Shown here: one piece after another, positions 16,053 to 24,036 of the stretch
Numbering within the stretch: the first letter of the stretch is position 1
Layout of the letters: every line of letters begins with the position of its first letter
Source: Treponema sp.
Lineage (GTDB): Bacteria > Spirochaetota > Spirochaetia > Treponematales > Breznakiellaceae
Reading direction: 5' to 3'
Assembly (NCBI GenBank): GCA_031269405.1
Contig: JAISZE010000128.1
Coordinates: 1-33,640 of the forward strand
Length of the DNA stretch: 33,640 nt
Translations under genes and position numbers: made by a program
The notes under the pieces: generated by a model
Databases searched by the model: none
What the model was told of the DNA's origin: nothing
What the model saw: the letters and a program-made list of their open reading frames with translations, nothing else

Positions 16053-17899
16053 CGGCCTGAATCCCTGGGACTGGCTAATCTGATAGCCGGGTCATCCGGG
16101 GTGTTGCGGGAAAAAACACAGGCGCGTCTGGCGGCTGCCGGGGGCATAGAAGCAAAGGTGCAATAATCCCTTACCTCGATGGCGTCCACCATACGGCCGG
16201 GCACCCCGCCTGCGCGCATGAGGAGGTCCGCCACATCCCGGGCGCCGGCGCCGTGACGGCGCCCTATGCCCACATATACCCGTGTCTGGCTTTCTCCCAA
16301 AGGGAGGCGTTCTGCATACACCCCGGGCCGGCTGCCGGAATGACGGTCAAACCTGCCCTTTCTGCCCGTACCCCATTTACCGCCGGACCGTGCTTCTTCC
16401 CTGGGAGGAATTTCAGGCAGTTCCGTAACCGGCCCGTACCGGGAAGGATCCAGAAGATCCCCGTATTTGAGATTTAGGAGCCCCATAAGCGCCCGTTCCG
16501 GGCCGAGTTCCTCGGTAAGCTGGCGGCACAGTTTGGACAGGAACGGGGAAATTCCGCCGTCCTCTTCCTGTCCGGTTTCAACAGGCCCGGCTGTCGCATA
16601 CAGCGCTGCTTCCATATCTTCAGGAACATCTGCCCCCGGAGGAAGCTCCTCCTCCCGGGGCAGGGCGTTCATCACCGAAGCGGCGATGCGCCCCCGCAGG
16701 GCTTTCATCACCGATTTTACCGAGGGAACCTTCATCCACTGGATTCCACTTCCGAGGGTTCGTTCCATGCTCCTGGAAAGGTGGTCGATCTTCCCCCGCT
16801 CTGCAGGGAGCGCCAGGCTTACCGCCTTGCCCCGCTGCCCTGCCCGTCCGGTTCGACCAATACGGTGCACGTAGGTATCCCTGTCCTGGGGAAGATCCCA
16901 GTTGATAACATGCGTAAGCCGTTCTATATCCAGCCCCCGGGCAGCCACATCGGTGGCCACCAGGATAGTAGTCTGCTTGGAACGGAAACGCCTGAGGGTG
17001 CGTTCCCGGGCTTCCTGGGAAAGATCCCCGTGTATCGCCTCTGCGGGATACCCCCCTTCTACAAGGCGCCTGGCCAGTTCGTCCGTCCCGGACTTGGTAG
17101 CGCAAAAAACGAGGCCGTAAAAATCATCTGCCTGATCGATGATACGCCGCAGGGCTTCCGGGCGATCCTCTTTTTTAAGGACCACGTAGAACTGATCCAC
17201 TGCGGGCTTTTCGTCCTCAGGGGCTGTGTCTTCCAGGATTTCAGTCTGGCCGATGTGTTCCCTGACCACTTTAAGAATGGCTTCAGGCATTGTGGCGGAA
17301 AAGAGGGCCACCCTGCGCTCGTTCTTGACCTGGGCCAGGATGGTTTCCACATCGTCAAAAAAGCCCATGTCCAGCATCTCGTCGGCCTCGTCCAGGATGA
17401 ACCAGTCCACTGCGGAAAGATCCAGGACTTTCCGCTCCATGAGGTCCATAATCCGCCCAGGGGTCCCTACTACGACTTCAGTCCCCCGTTTGAGATCCAG
17501 AATCTGATTCCTGATGGAAGCGCCGCCGTAAACCGCGGTAATACGGGGAAACTGCCCCCATCTGAGGGAGGCTATCTCCCGGGAAACCTGGAGGGCCAGT
17601 TCCCTGGTGGGGGTTAGAATAAGAGCCCTGGGCGCATGCCCCCCTGTGGTAAGCCGTTCAACCAGGGGAATGCCGAAAGCCGCGGTCTTGCCGGTCCCGG
17701 TCCGGGCTTTAACGATAAGATGCCCCTGGTCCGCCAAAAGCCGGGGCAGGGCGATTGCCTGTACAGAGGTGGGCGTAGAAAAACCTCTGCGCTCAAGGGC
17801 TTCCAGCATAGCTTCGGAGAGGCCGAAAGAGGAAAAAGAATTAACAGTATTATCACATACATCAGGTTCTTTGAGTGGATCGGTGGTGGTGATTTGCAT
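16049..17899 (-). CDS. DEAD-box ATP-dependent RNA helicase with DbpA-type RNA-binding domain
   Basis: A 616-residue helicase of the DeaD/CsdA type, which remodels structured RNA in ribosome assembly, cold adaptation or mRNA decay. Motifs in order: Q-motif region (FSSFGL...PTSVQ) at 22-47, motif I ARTGTGKT at 65-72, PTRELALQ, TPGRIMD, DEAD, SAT, the C-terminal helicase lobe VATDVAARGLD and HRIGRTGRAG. After a linker there is a DbpA-like RNA-binding fold (VYVGIGRRHGAGARDVADLL...DAIEVRDYCTFASMP). The ATG at 17899 is the first in-frame start after an in-frame TAA and the next Met would remove the Q motif. There is no Shine-Dalgarno close to it. The stop codon overlaps that of the corrinoid-like gene. 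Confidence 0.9.
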   Translation of the reverse strand: MQITTTDPLKEPDVCDNTVNSFSSFGLSEAMLEALERRGFSTPTSVQAIALPRLLADQGHLIVKARTGTGKTAAFGIPLVERLTTGGHAPRALILTPTRELALQVSREIASLRWGQFPRITAVYGGASIRNQILDLKRGTEVVVGTPGRIMDLMERKVLDLSAVDWFILDEADEMLDMGFFDDVETILAQVKNERRVALFSATMPEAILKVVREHIGQTEILEDTAPEDEKPAVDQFYVVLKKEDRPEALRRIIDQADDFYGLVFCATKSGTDELARRLVEGGYPAEAIHGDLSQEARERTLRRFRSKQTTILVATDVAARGLDIERLTHVINWDLPQDRDTYVHRIGRTGRAGQRGKAVSLALPAERGKIDHLSRSMERTLGSGIQWMKVPSVKSVMKALRGRIAASVMNALPREEELPPGADVPEDMEAALYATAGPVETGQEEDGGISPFLSKLCRQLTEELGPERALMGLLNLKYGDLLDPSRYGPVTELPEIPPREEARSGGKWGTGRKGRFDRHSGSRPGVYAERLPLGESQTRVYVGIGRRHGAGARDVADLLMRAGGVPGRMVDAIEVRDYCTFASMPPAAARRACVFSRNTPDDPAIRLASPRDSGR

Positions 17900-17911
17900 A
17901 TCTATACTTTA

Positions 17912-17941
17912 TTTATACACCTTTAACTAATGGATCGTCAA
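17912..17941 (-). promoter_or_regulatory. Promoter of the DEAD-box helicase gene
   Basis: On the minus strand TTGACG (17941-17936), 18 nt and TATAAA (17917-17912) form a good promoter. A second TTGACA (17952-17947) lies 11 nt further upstream. Predicted transcription start is near 17905, about 6 nt before the ATG, so the mRNA would be almost leaderless. Confidence 0.6.
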
Positions 17942-17977
17942 GAGGGTGTCAAGAGGCGAGCGCCATTTAAAGTGAAA

Positions 17978-18008
17978 CAAAAGCCGCCCTAAAAAAGGGC
18001 GGCTTTTT
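17978..18008. terminator. Bidirectional rho-independent terminator
   Basis: GCCGCCC (17983-17989) pairs with GGGCGGC (17997-18003) around TAAAAAA, with A and T runs on the outside that extend the stem and give a T-tract in both directions. On the minus strand it directly follows the ABC ATPase gene and is its likely terminator. Confidence 0.85.
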
Positions 18009-18017
18009 ACAGAACCT

Positions 18018-19136
18018 TTACTTAGCCTGGGCGTCCAATTCCGCCAGAATGGAAAGCTCGGTTTCCTTGTCGAAATACCGGGCTTTGTCCAGCCTGGGGG
18101 TAAAGTTGGCCACATCCCCTACTTTGAAGGTAAAGTGGGGCTCGGTGCGGGCCACCAGGGGCTGGGTGTTGGTAGTGAGCCAGAGGTGGATATCCGCGCC
18201 CAGGGGCTCGACTACGGTGATCTTCACTGCCATGTTGTTCTCCGAAGCCGGGCTCGGGGTGTAGCTGAGATCTTCGGGCCTGATACCGAAAAATATTTCT
18301 TTCCCCGCGTATTTGCGGAGGTATTCGGCGTGCTCAGGAGCGGGTTTGAACTTGAAGGAACCTTCGTCCAGCACCACGCTGCCGCTTTCTTCCAGCACCT
18401 TTACCGACAGGAAGTTCATAGGCGGAGACCCGATGAATCCGGCAACGAATTTGTTTACCGGGTGGTTGTACAGGTACAGAGGGGACCCGATCTGCTGGAT
18501 CTTTCCGTCTTTCATAACCACGATCTTATTGGCCATGGTCATAGCTTCCACCTGGTCGTGGGTAACGTAGATCATCGTGGCGTTGAGCCTCAGGTGCAGG
18601 TCGGAGAGCTCGGCGCGCATCTGCACCCGGAGTTTGGCATCCAGGTTGGACAGGGGTTCGTCGAAGAGGAAGACCTTGGGGTTCCGGACGATAGCGCGGC
18701 CTACGGCAACGCGCTGCCTCTGGCCACCCGACAGGGCCTTGGGTTTGCGGTCAAGGAACTTCTCGATATCGAGAATCCTGGCGGCTTCACGGACCCGGCG
18801 CTCAATTTCGTCCTTTGGGACTTTCTTGATCCTGAGACCGAAAGCCATGTTTTCATAGACCGTCATGTGGGGATAGAGGGCATAGTTCTGAAAAACCATG
18901 GCGATATTCCGGTCCTTCGGCGGCACATCGTTCATTAGTTCGCCGTCGATGTAAAGTTCGCCTTCGGTGATGTCTTCCAGCCCGGCAACCATCCGGAGGG
19001 TAGTGGACTTACCGCAGCCGGAAGGGCCAACGAAAACCACGAATTCCTTGTCCTCTACCACGATGTTGGCATTGTCCACAGCCCGGACATTGCCCTCGTA
19101 GACCTTACTGATACCTTTTAGTTCTACTTTTGCCAT
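18018..19136 (-). CDS. Sugar/glycerol-3-phosphate-type ABC transporter ATP-binding protein (UgpC/MsmK/MalK family)
   Basis: A 372-residue cytoplasmic ATPase that powers import of carbohydrates through a CUT1-type permease. Walker A GPSGCGKST is at 37-45, the Q-loop FQNYALYPHMTVYENM follows, then the signature ALSGGQRQRV, Walker B VFLFDEPLSNLDAKLR, and the H-loop YVTHDQVEAMT. The C-terminal third is the MalK-type regulatory domain (NFLSVKVL, FFGIRPEDL). The length is normal for the family. No permease or binding-protein gene is nearby, so it may be a shared ATPase serving several transporters, as MsmK and MsiK do (inference). The ATG at 19136 has GGGAGG 7 nt upstream. A good promoter precedes it and a strong terminator follows, so it is monocistronic. 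Confidence 0.9.
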   Translation of the reverse strand: MAKVELKGISKVYEGNVRAVDNANIVVEDKEFVVFVGPSGCGKSTTLRMVAGLEDITEGELYIDGELMNDVPPKDRNIAMVFQNYALYPHMTVYENMAFGLRIKKVPKDEIERRVREAARILDIEKFLDRKPKALSGGQRQRVAVGRAIVRNPKVFLFDEPLSNLDAKLRVQMRAELSDLHLRLNATMIYVTHDQVEAMTMANKIVVMKDGKIQQIGSPLYLYNHPVNKFVAGFIGSPPMNFLSVKVLEESGSVVLDEGSFKFKPAPEHAEYLRKYAGKEIFFGIRPEDLSYTPSPASENNMAVKITVVEPLGADIHLWLTTNTQPLVARTEPHFTFKVGDVANFTPRLDKARYFDKETELSILAELDAQAK

Positions 19137-19399
19137 TTTATGGCCTCCCTTAAGGGTTAGTTTATAAATTCTAGTGTAAATCTATCTGCTGAAAATGTCA
19201 AGAAAAAAGAAAAAACTATAAAAAAAAATTGAAAAATCATTATAATCTGTATTATTCCTATATTTTTACTACTATTTTTATCATTTTTAACTATTTTTCG
19301 TAAACCATCTTCCAGGCGCTTGAACGGAGCGGTCCCTAGATGATAGAGTTATATCCCTATCGAGAATAACGATGGAGTTGCCGGAATCGGAGTTTTGTT
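19137..19399. other. AT-rich divergent spacer with phased T-tracts
   Basis: This 263-bp gap between the divergent ABC ATPase and smc genes is far more AT-rich than its surroundings. Runs of five T begin at about 19263, 19275, 19284 and 19294, roughly one helical turn apart, next to A-runs at 19201-19236: an arrangement known to curve DNA. TATAAT at 19241-19246 could be a -10 for smc, but no good -35 box stands at the right distance. Confidence 0.5.
19173..19201 (-). promoter_or_regulatory. Promoter of the ABC ATPase gene
   Basis: Minus strand: TTGACA (19201-19196), a 17-nt spacer, TACACT (19178-19173). Transcription would start near 19166, giving a leader of about 30 nt that contains the GGGAGG ribosome binding site. 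Confidence 0.7.
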
Positions 19400-22300
19400 T
19401 TGTTCCTGAAAAGCCTTGATATATTCGGTTTTAAATCTTTCGCCGACAAGACCCGTGTGGAATTTGCCGATGGGATCACTGCCCTGCTGGGGCCCAACGG
19501 CTGCGGGAAATCTAATGTTGTAGACGCGGTCAAATGGGTTCTTGGGGAGCAGGCTTCCAAGGCCATGCGGGCCGAGAAGATGGAAGACGTCATCTTCAAC
19601 GGGACTGAAAGCCGCAAAGCCCTTAACGTCGCGGAAGTAACCCTCACGCTGACCAACGATTCGGGGCTTTTGCCCCTGGATGTGCCAGAAATCGAAATAA
19701 AGCGCCGGCTTTACCGTTCCGGGGAAAGCGAGTACTTTATCAACTCCGCGCCGGTACGGCTCAAGGAGATACGGGAACTCTTCTGGGACACCGGCGTTGG
19801 CAAGGCGGCCTATTCGGTGATGGAACAGGGCAAAATCGATCAAATCCTGTCTTCCAAGCCCGATGAACGGCGCTATCTCTTTGAAGAAGCCGCAGGAATC
19901 ACCAAATACAAGGTAAAAGGCGCCGAAGCGGAACGGAAGCTTGCCAAAACCGAAGAAAACATGCGCCAGGTCGAAGGCATACTTGGGGAAGTCAAGCGTT
20001 CCTACGATACCCTTAAGGTCCAGTCCGAAAAAACTCTGAAATACCGGGGGCTAAAGGACGAAATTTTCGAATACGAACTGGATATCCAGCTCCTCAGGCT
20101 TAAACAGTTCAGGTACGAACGGGATGAACGGGGAGAAAACCTGAAAAAGCGTACTGCCCAGCGGGACGCCCTGCGGACGGAGATGGAAGAGGCCAACAAG
20201 GCTCTGGAAGAGAACATGGACATGGTGAACTCCCTGGAAGCCCGGCTGGCGGAATACCAGAAAAACATCTACGGCCTGGCGGTGGAAAAGAACGCCCGGG
20301 AAAAGGAAGTCCGGCTTCTTTCGGAACAGCGGAACGAGAACAAGGCCAAGATCGCCCAAAACGAAGGGCGGGAACAGGCCGCAGGCGTCAAGATTGAAGA
20401 ACTCAGCGCGGACGCCGAAGAACAGGACGGCGTGGTTCGGGATTTGCGGAAAAAAGTCGCAGATATAGAAGATAACATCAGGTCTTTTGAAGAAAATATC
20501 CAGCTTACCGCTTCCCGTATCGGGGAGAACGAAAACGGCGTCCGGAAGGCCGAAGAGGACATACGCCGTGTTGAGCAGGAACGGGTGGTTCACGAAAAAG
20601 ACCTTGAATCCATTACCGACGATATTGTAGCGGCCCTGGATGCGGGGCTTAAAGAAGCGGGGTATTCCGCCGCTGAACGCAGGAACAACGAAGCCGCTTT
20701 GATCGAAACCCTCACGCTGTTAAAAACTATGCTTTCCGGAAGGGAAACCCTGATCCGGGATTTCGCGGCAGCCGCGGAACGGGCCGCCGAAGGGGCCCCG
20801 CTCCCGCAGGCGGCTGAATTCAAGCGCGTAGCTGAAACCCTGGCCGCAGGGCTTGCCGAGGCCTCGGCCCATGCGGACAAGGCGGTATCGGTTTTTGAGG
20901 CCTACCGCAAAAGCACCCCTGCGTTTATCGACGACTTCCTGGCCCCTGAAGGGATCATCACCAAAAAACGGGCCCTGGACGCCAAAATCCGCGCCTGCCG
21001 GGAAAGCGCCGCTGAACGCCGGGAACGCATCGCGGAACTGCGGAAAAACAACGAAGACTTGGGCGCCCGTATCGACGAGTACCGGGCCACCCTGGAGGAT
21101 CTCAGGGTAAACCGGATGAAAATGGCTACCCAGGCCCAGGCCGCGGAAGAACAGGCCCGGCTTATCAGGCGGGAGCTTGCAGGCCAGGAAAGCCTCCTTA
21201 AAACCATCCAGGATGAGCTCTTTCTGGACCGCAAGCGCTGCAGTGAAATCAACGAGCGTATTGAGGAAGGGGAAGCGGAAATCGCCGAAATCGAGCAGAA
21301 AGGCAAGCAGCTCACTGCGGACCTGGAAAAACTGGAAAAGGACATTTCCCGGAAAAACGGGGACGTTGCCGGAAAGCAGGAGACCATCAAAAAACGGATG
21401 ACCGACCTTGCCCGGGTCCAGGAATCGCTTGAAAAAATTCACCTTGAACTCGTTCAGTCTGAAACGGAGATAAAAAACATCCAGGACAATTTCCGGGAAG
21501 CCTACTCCCGGGATCTGATGGAATTTGAAGAGCGCATCTTCACCATAACCAGATCCTCCGGGGAACTCCGGGAAAAGCTGGCCGCAGGAAGGCAGGCCCT
21601 GAAAGACTTGGGGCAGGTGAACCTGGCGGCTCCCGAGGAATTCGCGGATACCAAGGAACGATACGATTTCCTTTCGGGCCAGCTTGCGGACCTTGCCAGG
21701 GCCCGGGAAGACCTTGAAAAGCTCACCAAAGAGATACGGACCGAATCTTCGGAAATCTTCATGGCTACCTATAACAAGATAAGGAAGAATTTTCATAATA
21801 TGTTCCGCCGCCTCTTTGGAGGAGGGCAGGCTGAACTGCGCCTCCTGGACGGCAACCATGTGCTGGAATCGGGTATTGAAATCTACGCCAAGCCTCCGGG
21901 GAAGAAACTGGAAAACATCAGCCTGCTTTCAGGAGGCGAGCGGTCCATGACCGCTGTGGCTCTGCTCTTTGCGACCTACATGGTAAAGCCCAGCCCCTTC
22001 TGCCTTCTGGACGAAATAGACGCCGCTCTGGACGAGCAGAACGTCAACCGTTTTGTCCAGCTCCTGCGGGAATTCGGCGCCACAAGCCAGTTCATCGTCA
22101 TCACCCATAACAAAAAAACCGTTACCGGCGCATCTACCCTTCTGGGGGTGACTATGGAAGAATCGGGGGTGACTAAAGTCATTTCTGTGCGCCTTGAAAA
22201 CGCCGGCGAACCTGAAGAAAGCTCCCCTGCCGAAGATCCTCCCCAGCACGGGCTTTTTCAAGAGGAAGAGGTGGAAATCGAAGAAGGCCGGGAACTGCCC

Positions 22301-22429
22301 CCTGGTGTGAATGATCCCGCTGAGGTAAGTGAAGCGGATCTGCGGCCCATCAGAAAAGGGCCCCATGTGCGCCCCAAACTTGACCCGCAATCAAGCCTTG
22401 ATAACCCGGGAGCGGGGGAAACCCTGTAA
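19400..22429 (+). CDS. smc: Chromosome segregation protein Smc, short form without a recognisable hinge
   Basis: A 1009-residue SMC ATPase that organises and segregates the chromosome, normally with ScpA and ScpB. The N-terminal head starts FLKSLDIFGFKSFADKT with Walker A GPNGCGKS at 31-38, followed by NVVDAVKWVLGEQ; the C-terminal head has the signature LSGGERS at 843-849 and Walker B CLLDEIDAALDEQN. Between them are long charged coiled coils. Bacterial Smc is usually 1150-1200 residues with a globular hinge of about 150 residues; here the middle (about 410-530) is an Ala/Glu-rich helical stretch without the hinge's Gly-rich dimer motifs. After the head comes an acidic tail of about 95 residues whose last codons fall in a repeat unit. 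Start: TTG at 19400, matching the family N-terminus, with CGGAG 7 nt upstream. Confidence 0.88.
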   Translation: MFLKSLDIFGFKSFADKTRVEFADGITALLGPNGCGKSNVVDAVKWVLGEQASKAMRAEKMEDVIFNGTESRKALNVAEVTLTLTNDSGLLPLDVPEIEIKRRLYRSGESEYFINSAPVRLKEIRELFWDTGVGKAAYSVMEQGKIDQILSSKPDERRYLFEEAAGITKYKVKGAEAERKLAKTEENMRQVEGILGEVKRSYDTLKVQSEKTLKYRGLKDEIFEYELDIQLLRLKQFRYERDERGENLKKRTAQRDALRTEMEEANKALEENMDMVNSLEARLAEYQKNIYGLAVEKNAREKEVRLLSEQRNENKAKIAQNEGREQAAGVKIEELSADAEEQDGVVRDLRKKVADIEDNIRSFEENIQLTASRIGENENGVRKAEEDIRRVEQERVVHEKDLESITDDIVAALDAGLKEAGYSAAERRNNEAALIETLTLLKTMLSGRETLIRDFAAAAERAAEGAPLPQAAEFKRVAETLAAGLAEASAHADKAVSVFEAYRKSTPAFIDDFLAPEGIITKKRALDAKIRACRESAAERRERIAELRKNNEDLGARIDEYRATLEDLRVNRMKMATQAQAAEEQARLIRRELAGQESLLKTIQDELFLDRKRCSEINERIEEGEAEIAEIEQKGKQLTADLEKLEKDISRKNGDVAGKQETIKKRMTDLARVQESLEKIHLELVQSETEIKNIQDNFREAYSRDLMEFEERIFTITRSSGELREKLAAGRQALKDLGQVNLAAPEEFADTKERYDFLSGQLADLARAREDLEKLTKEIRTESSEIFMATYNKIRKNFHNMFRRLFGGGQAELRLLDGNHVLESGIEIYAKPPGKKLENISLLSGGERSMTAVALLFATYMVKPSPFCLLDEIDAALDEQNVNRFVQLLREFGATSQFIVITHNKKTVTGASTLLGVTMEESGVTKVISVRLENAGEPEESSPAEDPPQHGLFQEEEVEIEEGRELPPGVNDPAEVSEADLRPIRKGPHVRPKLDPQSSLDNPGAGETL
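22374..22421 (+). repeat. Repeat unit copy A, overlapping the smc 3' end
   Basis: Two conserved 16-nt blocks, CCAAACTTGACCCGCA and CCGGGAGCGGGGGAAA, separated by 16 nt. Both blocks recur exactly, in reverse orientation, at 22527-22572. This copy encodes the last residues of Smc. Confidence 0.7.
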
Positions 22430-22455
22430 AAAACGCTTGTAGAACCCGCATCTGT

Positions 22456-22491
22456 TATAAAAGGCTTGACGCTGGCGTCAAGCCTTTTATA
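22456..22491. terminator. Perfect 17-bp hairpin downstream of smc
   Basis: Bases 22456-22472 and 22475-22491 are exact reverse complements separated by TG only. The ends are A/T-rich (TATAAAA and TTTTATA), so the transcript in either direction ends the stem in a T-rich run, as in a bidirectional terminator. It sits 27 nt after the smc stop, midway between repeat copies A and B. Confidence 0.7.
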
Positions 22492-22526
22492 CGCTCCGGC
22501 GGTGAATCCCAAATATTTTCCCAAAC

Positions 22527-22572
22527 TTTCCCCCGCTCCCGGTATTTCACGAATAGTGCGGGTCAAGTTTGG
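22527..22572 (-). repeat. Repeat unit copy B, inverted relative to copy A
   Basis: Read on the minus strand it carries the same two 16-nt blocks as copy A with 14 nt between them. Copies A and B bracket the 17-bp hairpin, so the whole region 22374-22572 can form a large cruciform-like structure. It resembles a small inverted-repeat element (MITE or REP pair), with no coding capacity. Confidence 0.7.
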
Positions 22573-22645
22573 CCTTTGGGTGGATATTAGCCGGGTTACA
22601 TTAGCCCCCCTTTGCGATAAAAGCGCCAGCAGACATAGAAAAAAT

Positions 22646-22661
22646 GGGGGGGGGGGGGGGG
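22646..22661 (+). repeat. Homopolymer run of 16 G
   Basis: An uninterrupted run of sixteen G between AAAAT and TGATG, in the gap between the convergent smc and mscS-like genes. Such a run is prone to slipped-strand length change. No supported gene crosses it; the short open frame through it has no family resemblance. Confidence 0.9.
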
Positions 22662-22695
22662 TGATGATTTCCCCGGTAAAGCGCAGGGCGTCCGT

Positions 22696-24015
22696 CTAGC
22701 CTGCCTGGGGGTCTCCCTCTATGTCTGGCTGGCGAGCCTCCTTGTCTTTCTTTCCTTTTTTTTCTCCAGGCTCTTCTTCAGGAGGTTTCCAGAGTGTTTC
22801 TTCTCCTGGAGGGAGATTGATCCTGAAATGGGGGGCTGTCATGTCCAGGCCCCTGGAGGCGAAACCGTCCTGGAGGTTTTCATAGAGTTCGGAATAGATG
22901 GCAGGTATGTTGTCGATTTTCTTGGTATAACAGTTTATCTGGTATTTGGCGTAGAAATCGTCAAGGGCGGTCTGGAGGACAAAAGGCTTGGGGTTTTTGA
23001 GCACATGCCGGGTTTTAAGGGCCGCCTCAATGAGGATTTCGTGGATGAGCCGCCAGGGTGTGGAGTAAGCAAAGGTGATGTCCGCGTGGAGTACGAGACC
23101 CTCCTCATCCTCATCGGAAGAGGTGTTGTAGTTGATAATGCTGGCCTGGAGAACCTGAAGGTTAGGGATAGTGATGTATTCGTTCTTGGAAGTCTTGATG
23201 CGCAGCACCATAATGGACTTTTCCACCACAAACCCCACATTGTTATGGATCTGGATACGGTCGCCAATCTTGAAAGAACGCATATAAGTGATAATAATGC
23301 CTGCCACAAGATTGCCGATAGCGGAAGTGGACCCAAAGGAGACGATGAGACCCACAAAAACCGAAACGCCCTGAAATATCCTCGATTCAGAACCGGGAAG
23401 GTAGGGATAGATGATAGCCACAGTAAAGGCGTAGAGCATGAACCTGAGTATGTTAAAAGTCGGCTGGGCCCATTCGGGATAAAAACCTGGTATTTTGAGT
23501 TTTTCCCGTGTTATCTGAACGGAAAAAAACTTGAGCCCCCTGATAACGTACTTGGTTATTAACAAAATTATAATAATAGTGATAAGGTTCGGGATGTATT
23601 TTACGGCGTTGAGTAATATGGTTTTGAGAGGAGTGAGGATGTAGCCGAATATGGTAGAAGCAAGGTCCTCTGTAGCAGGGAACAGGCTGAACACAATGGG
23701 AATGGTGATAAAAAGCTGGAAGACAGTGATGATGTATTTCAGTATTTTTAGCAGGAAAAGAATAACATTGGTGATCTGCCGGGATGTGAGAAGTCTGAGG
23801 TTCTTGATGACCAGGGGCTTGATCCGGGAACCGGCGTTATTCGTTATCTTGCCGGATATTTTTTTGAAGATGAGCCAGACAATCCAGATAAAGAGGATCT
23901 GGCCCGCGATAATGCCTGCCGCTATGCTCAGCTTTTGGGCGAAGGGCATAACAGGATACTCCACCAGGGTATGTTCAACAGCTTCTGTCAGCGCAGGCAA
24001 TTCATCTTTTTCCAT
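22696..24015 (-). CDS. MscS-family small-conductance mechanosensitive channel
   Basis: A 439-residue inner-membrane channel. Hydrophobic helices are visible at about residues 28-50, 85-115, 120-165 and 190-215. The pore-lining TM3 region (VFVGLIVSFGSTSAIGNLVAG, then IIITYMRSFKIGDRI) and the beta-domain (VVEKSIMVLRIKTSKNEYITIPN) are typical of MscS. The C-terminus carries a lysine- and glutamate-rich soluble tail (PPEEEPGEKKGKKDKEA). It is larger than E. coli MscS (286 residues), with two extra N-terminal helices. Its role is to release solutes during osmotic downshock, or in some relatives to pass specific ions. The ATG has GAGGAAA upstream. It follows thrC by 21 nt and is likely co-transcribed with it; the two have no obvious joint function. 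Confidence 0.88.
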   Translation of the reverse strand: MEKDELPALTEAVEHTLVEYPVMPFAQKLSIAAGIIAGQILFIWIVWLIFKKISGKITNNAGSRIKPLVIKNLRLLTSRQITNVILFLLKILKYIITVFQLFITIPIVFSLFPATEDLASTIFGYILTPLKTILLNAVKYIPNLITIIIILLITKYVIRGLKFFSVQITREKLKIPGFYPEWAQPTFNILRFMLYAFTVAIIYPYLPGSESRIFQGVSVFVGLIVSFGSTSAIGNLVAGIIITYMRSFKIGDRIQIHNNVGFVVEKSIMVLRIKTSKNEYITIPNLQVLQASIINYNTSSDEDEEGLVLHADITFAYSTPWRLIHEILIEAALKTRHVLKNPKPFVLQTALDDFYAKYQINCYTKKIDNIPAIYSELYENLQDGFASRGLDMTAPHFRINLPPGEETLWKPPEEEPGEKKGKKDKEARQPDIEGDPQAG

Positions 24016-24036
24016 AATGTTTCCTCATTACGGACA

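Noticed and set aside
18135..18938. Plus-strand open frame of 267 codons
   Set aside because: It is exactly antisense to the ABC ATPase and shows no family features; a composition shadow.
20720..21859. Minus-strand open frame of 379 codons
   Set aside because: It is antisense to the Smc coiled-coil region; the long GAA/GAG-rich sense strand leaves the reverse frame free of stops.
22466..22699. Short plus-strand open frame running through the poly-G run, as a possible phase-variable gene
   Set aside because: It begins inside the hairpin, has no ribosome binding site, reads through repeat copy B and shows no protein-like composition.
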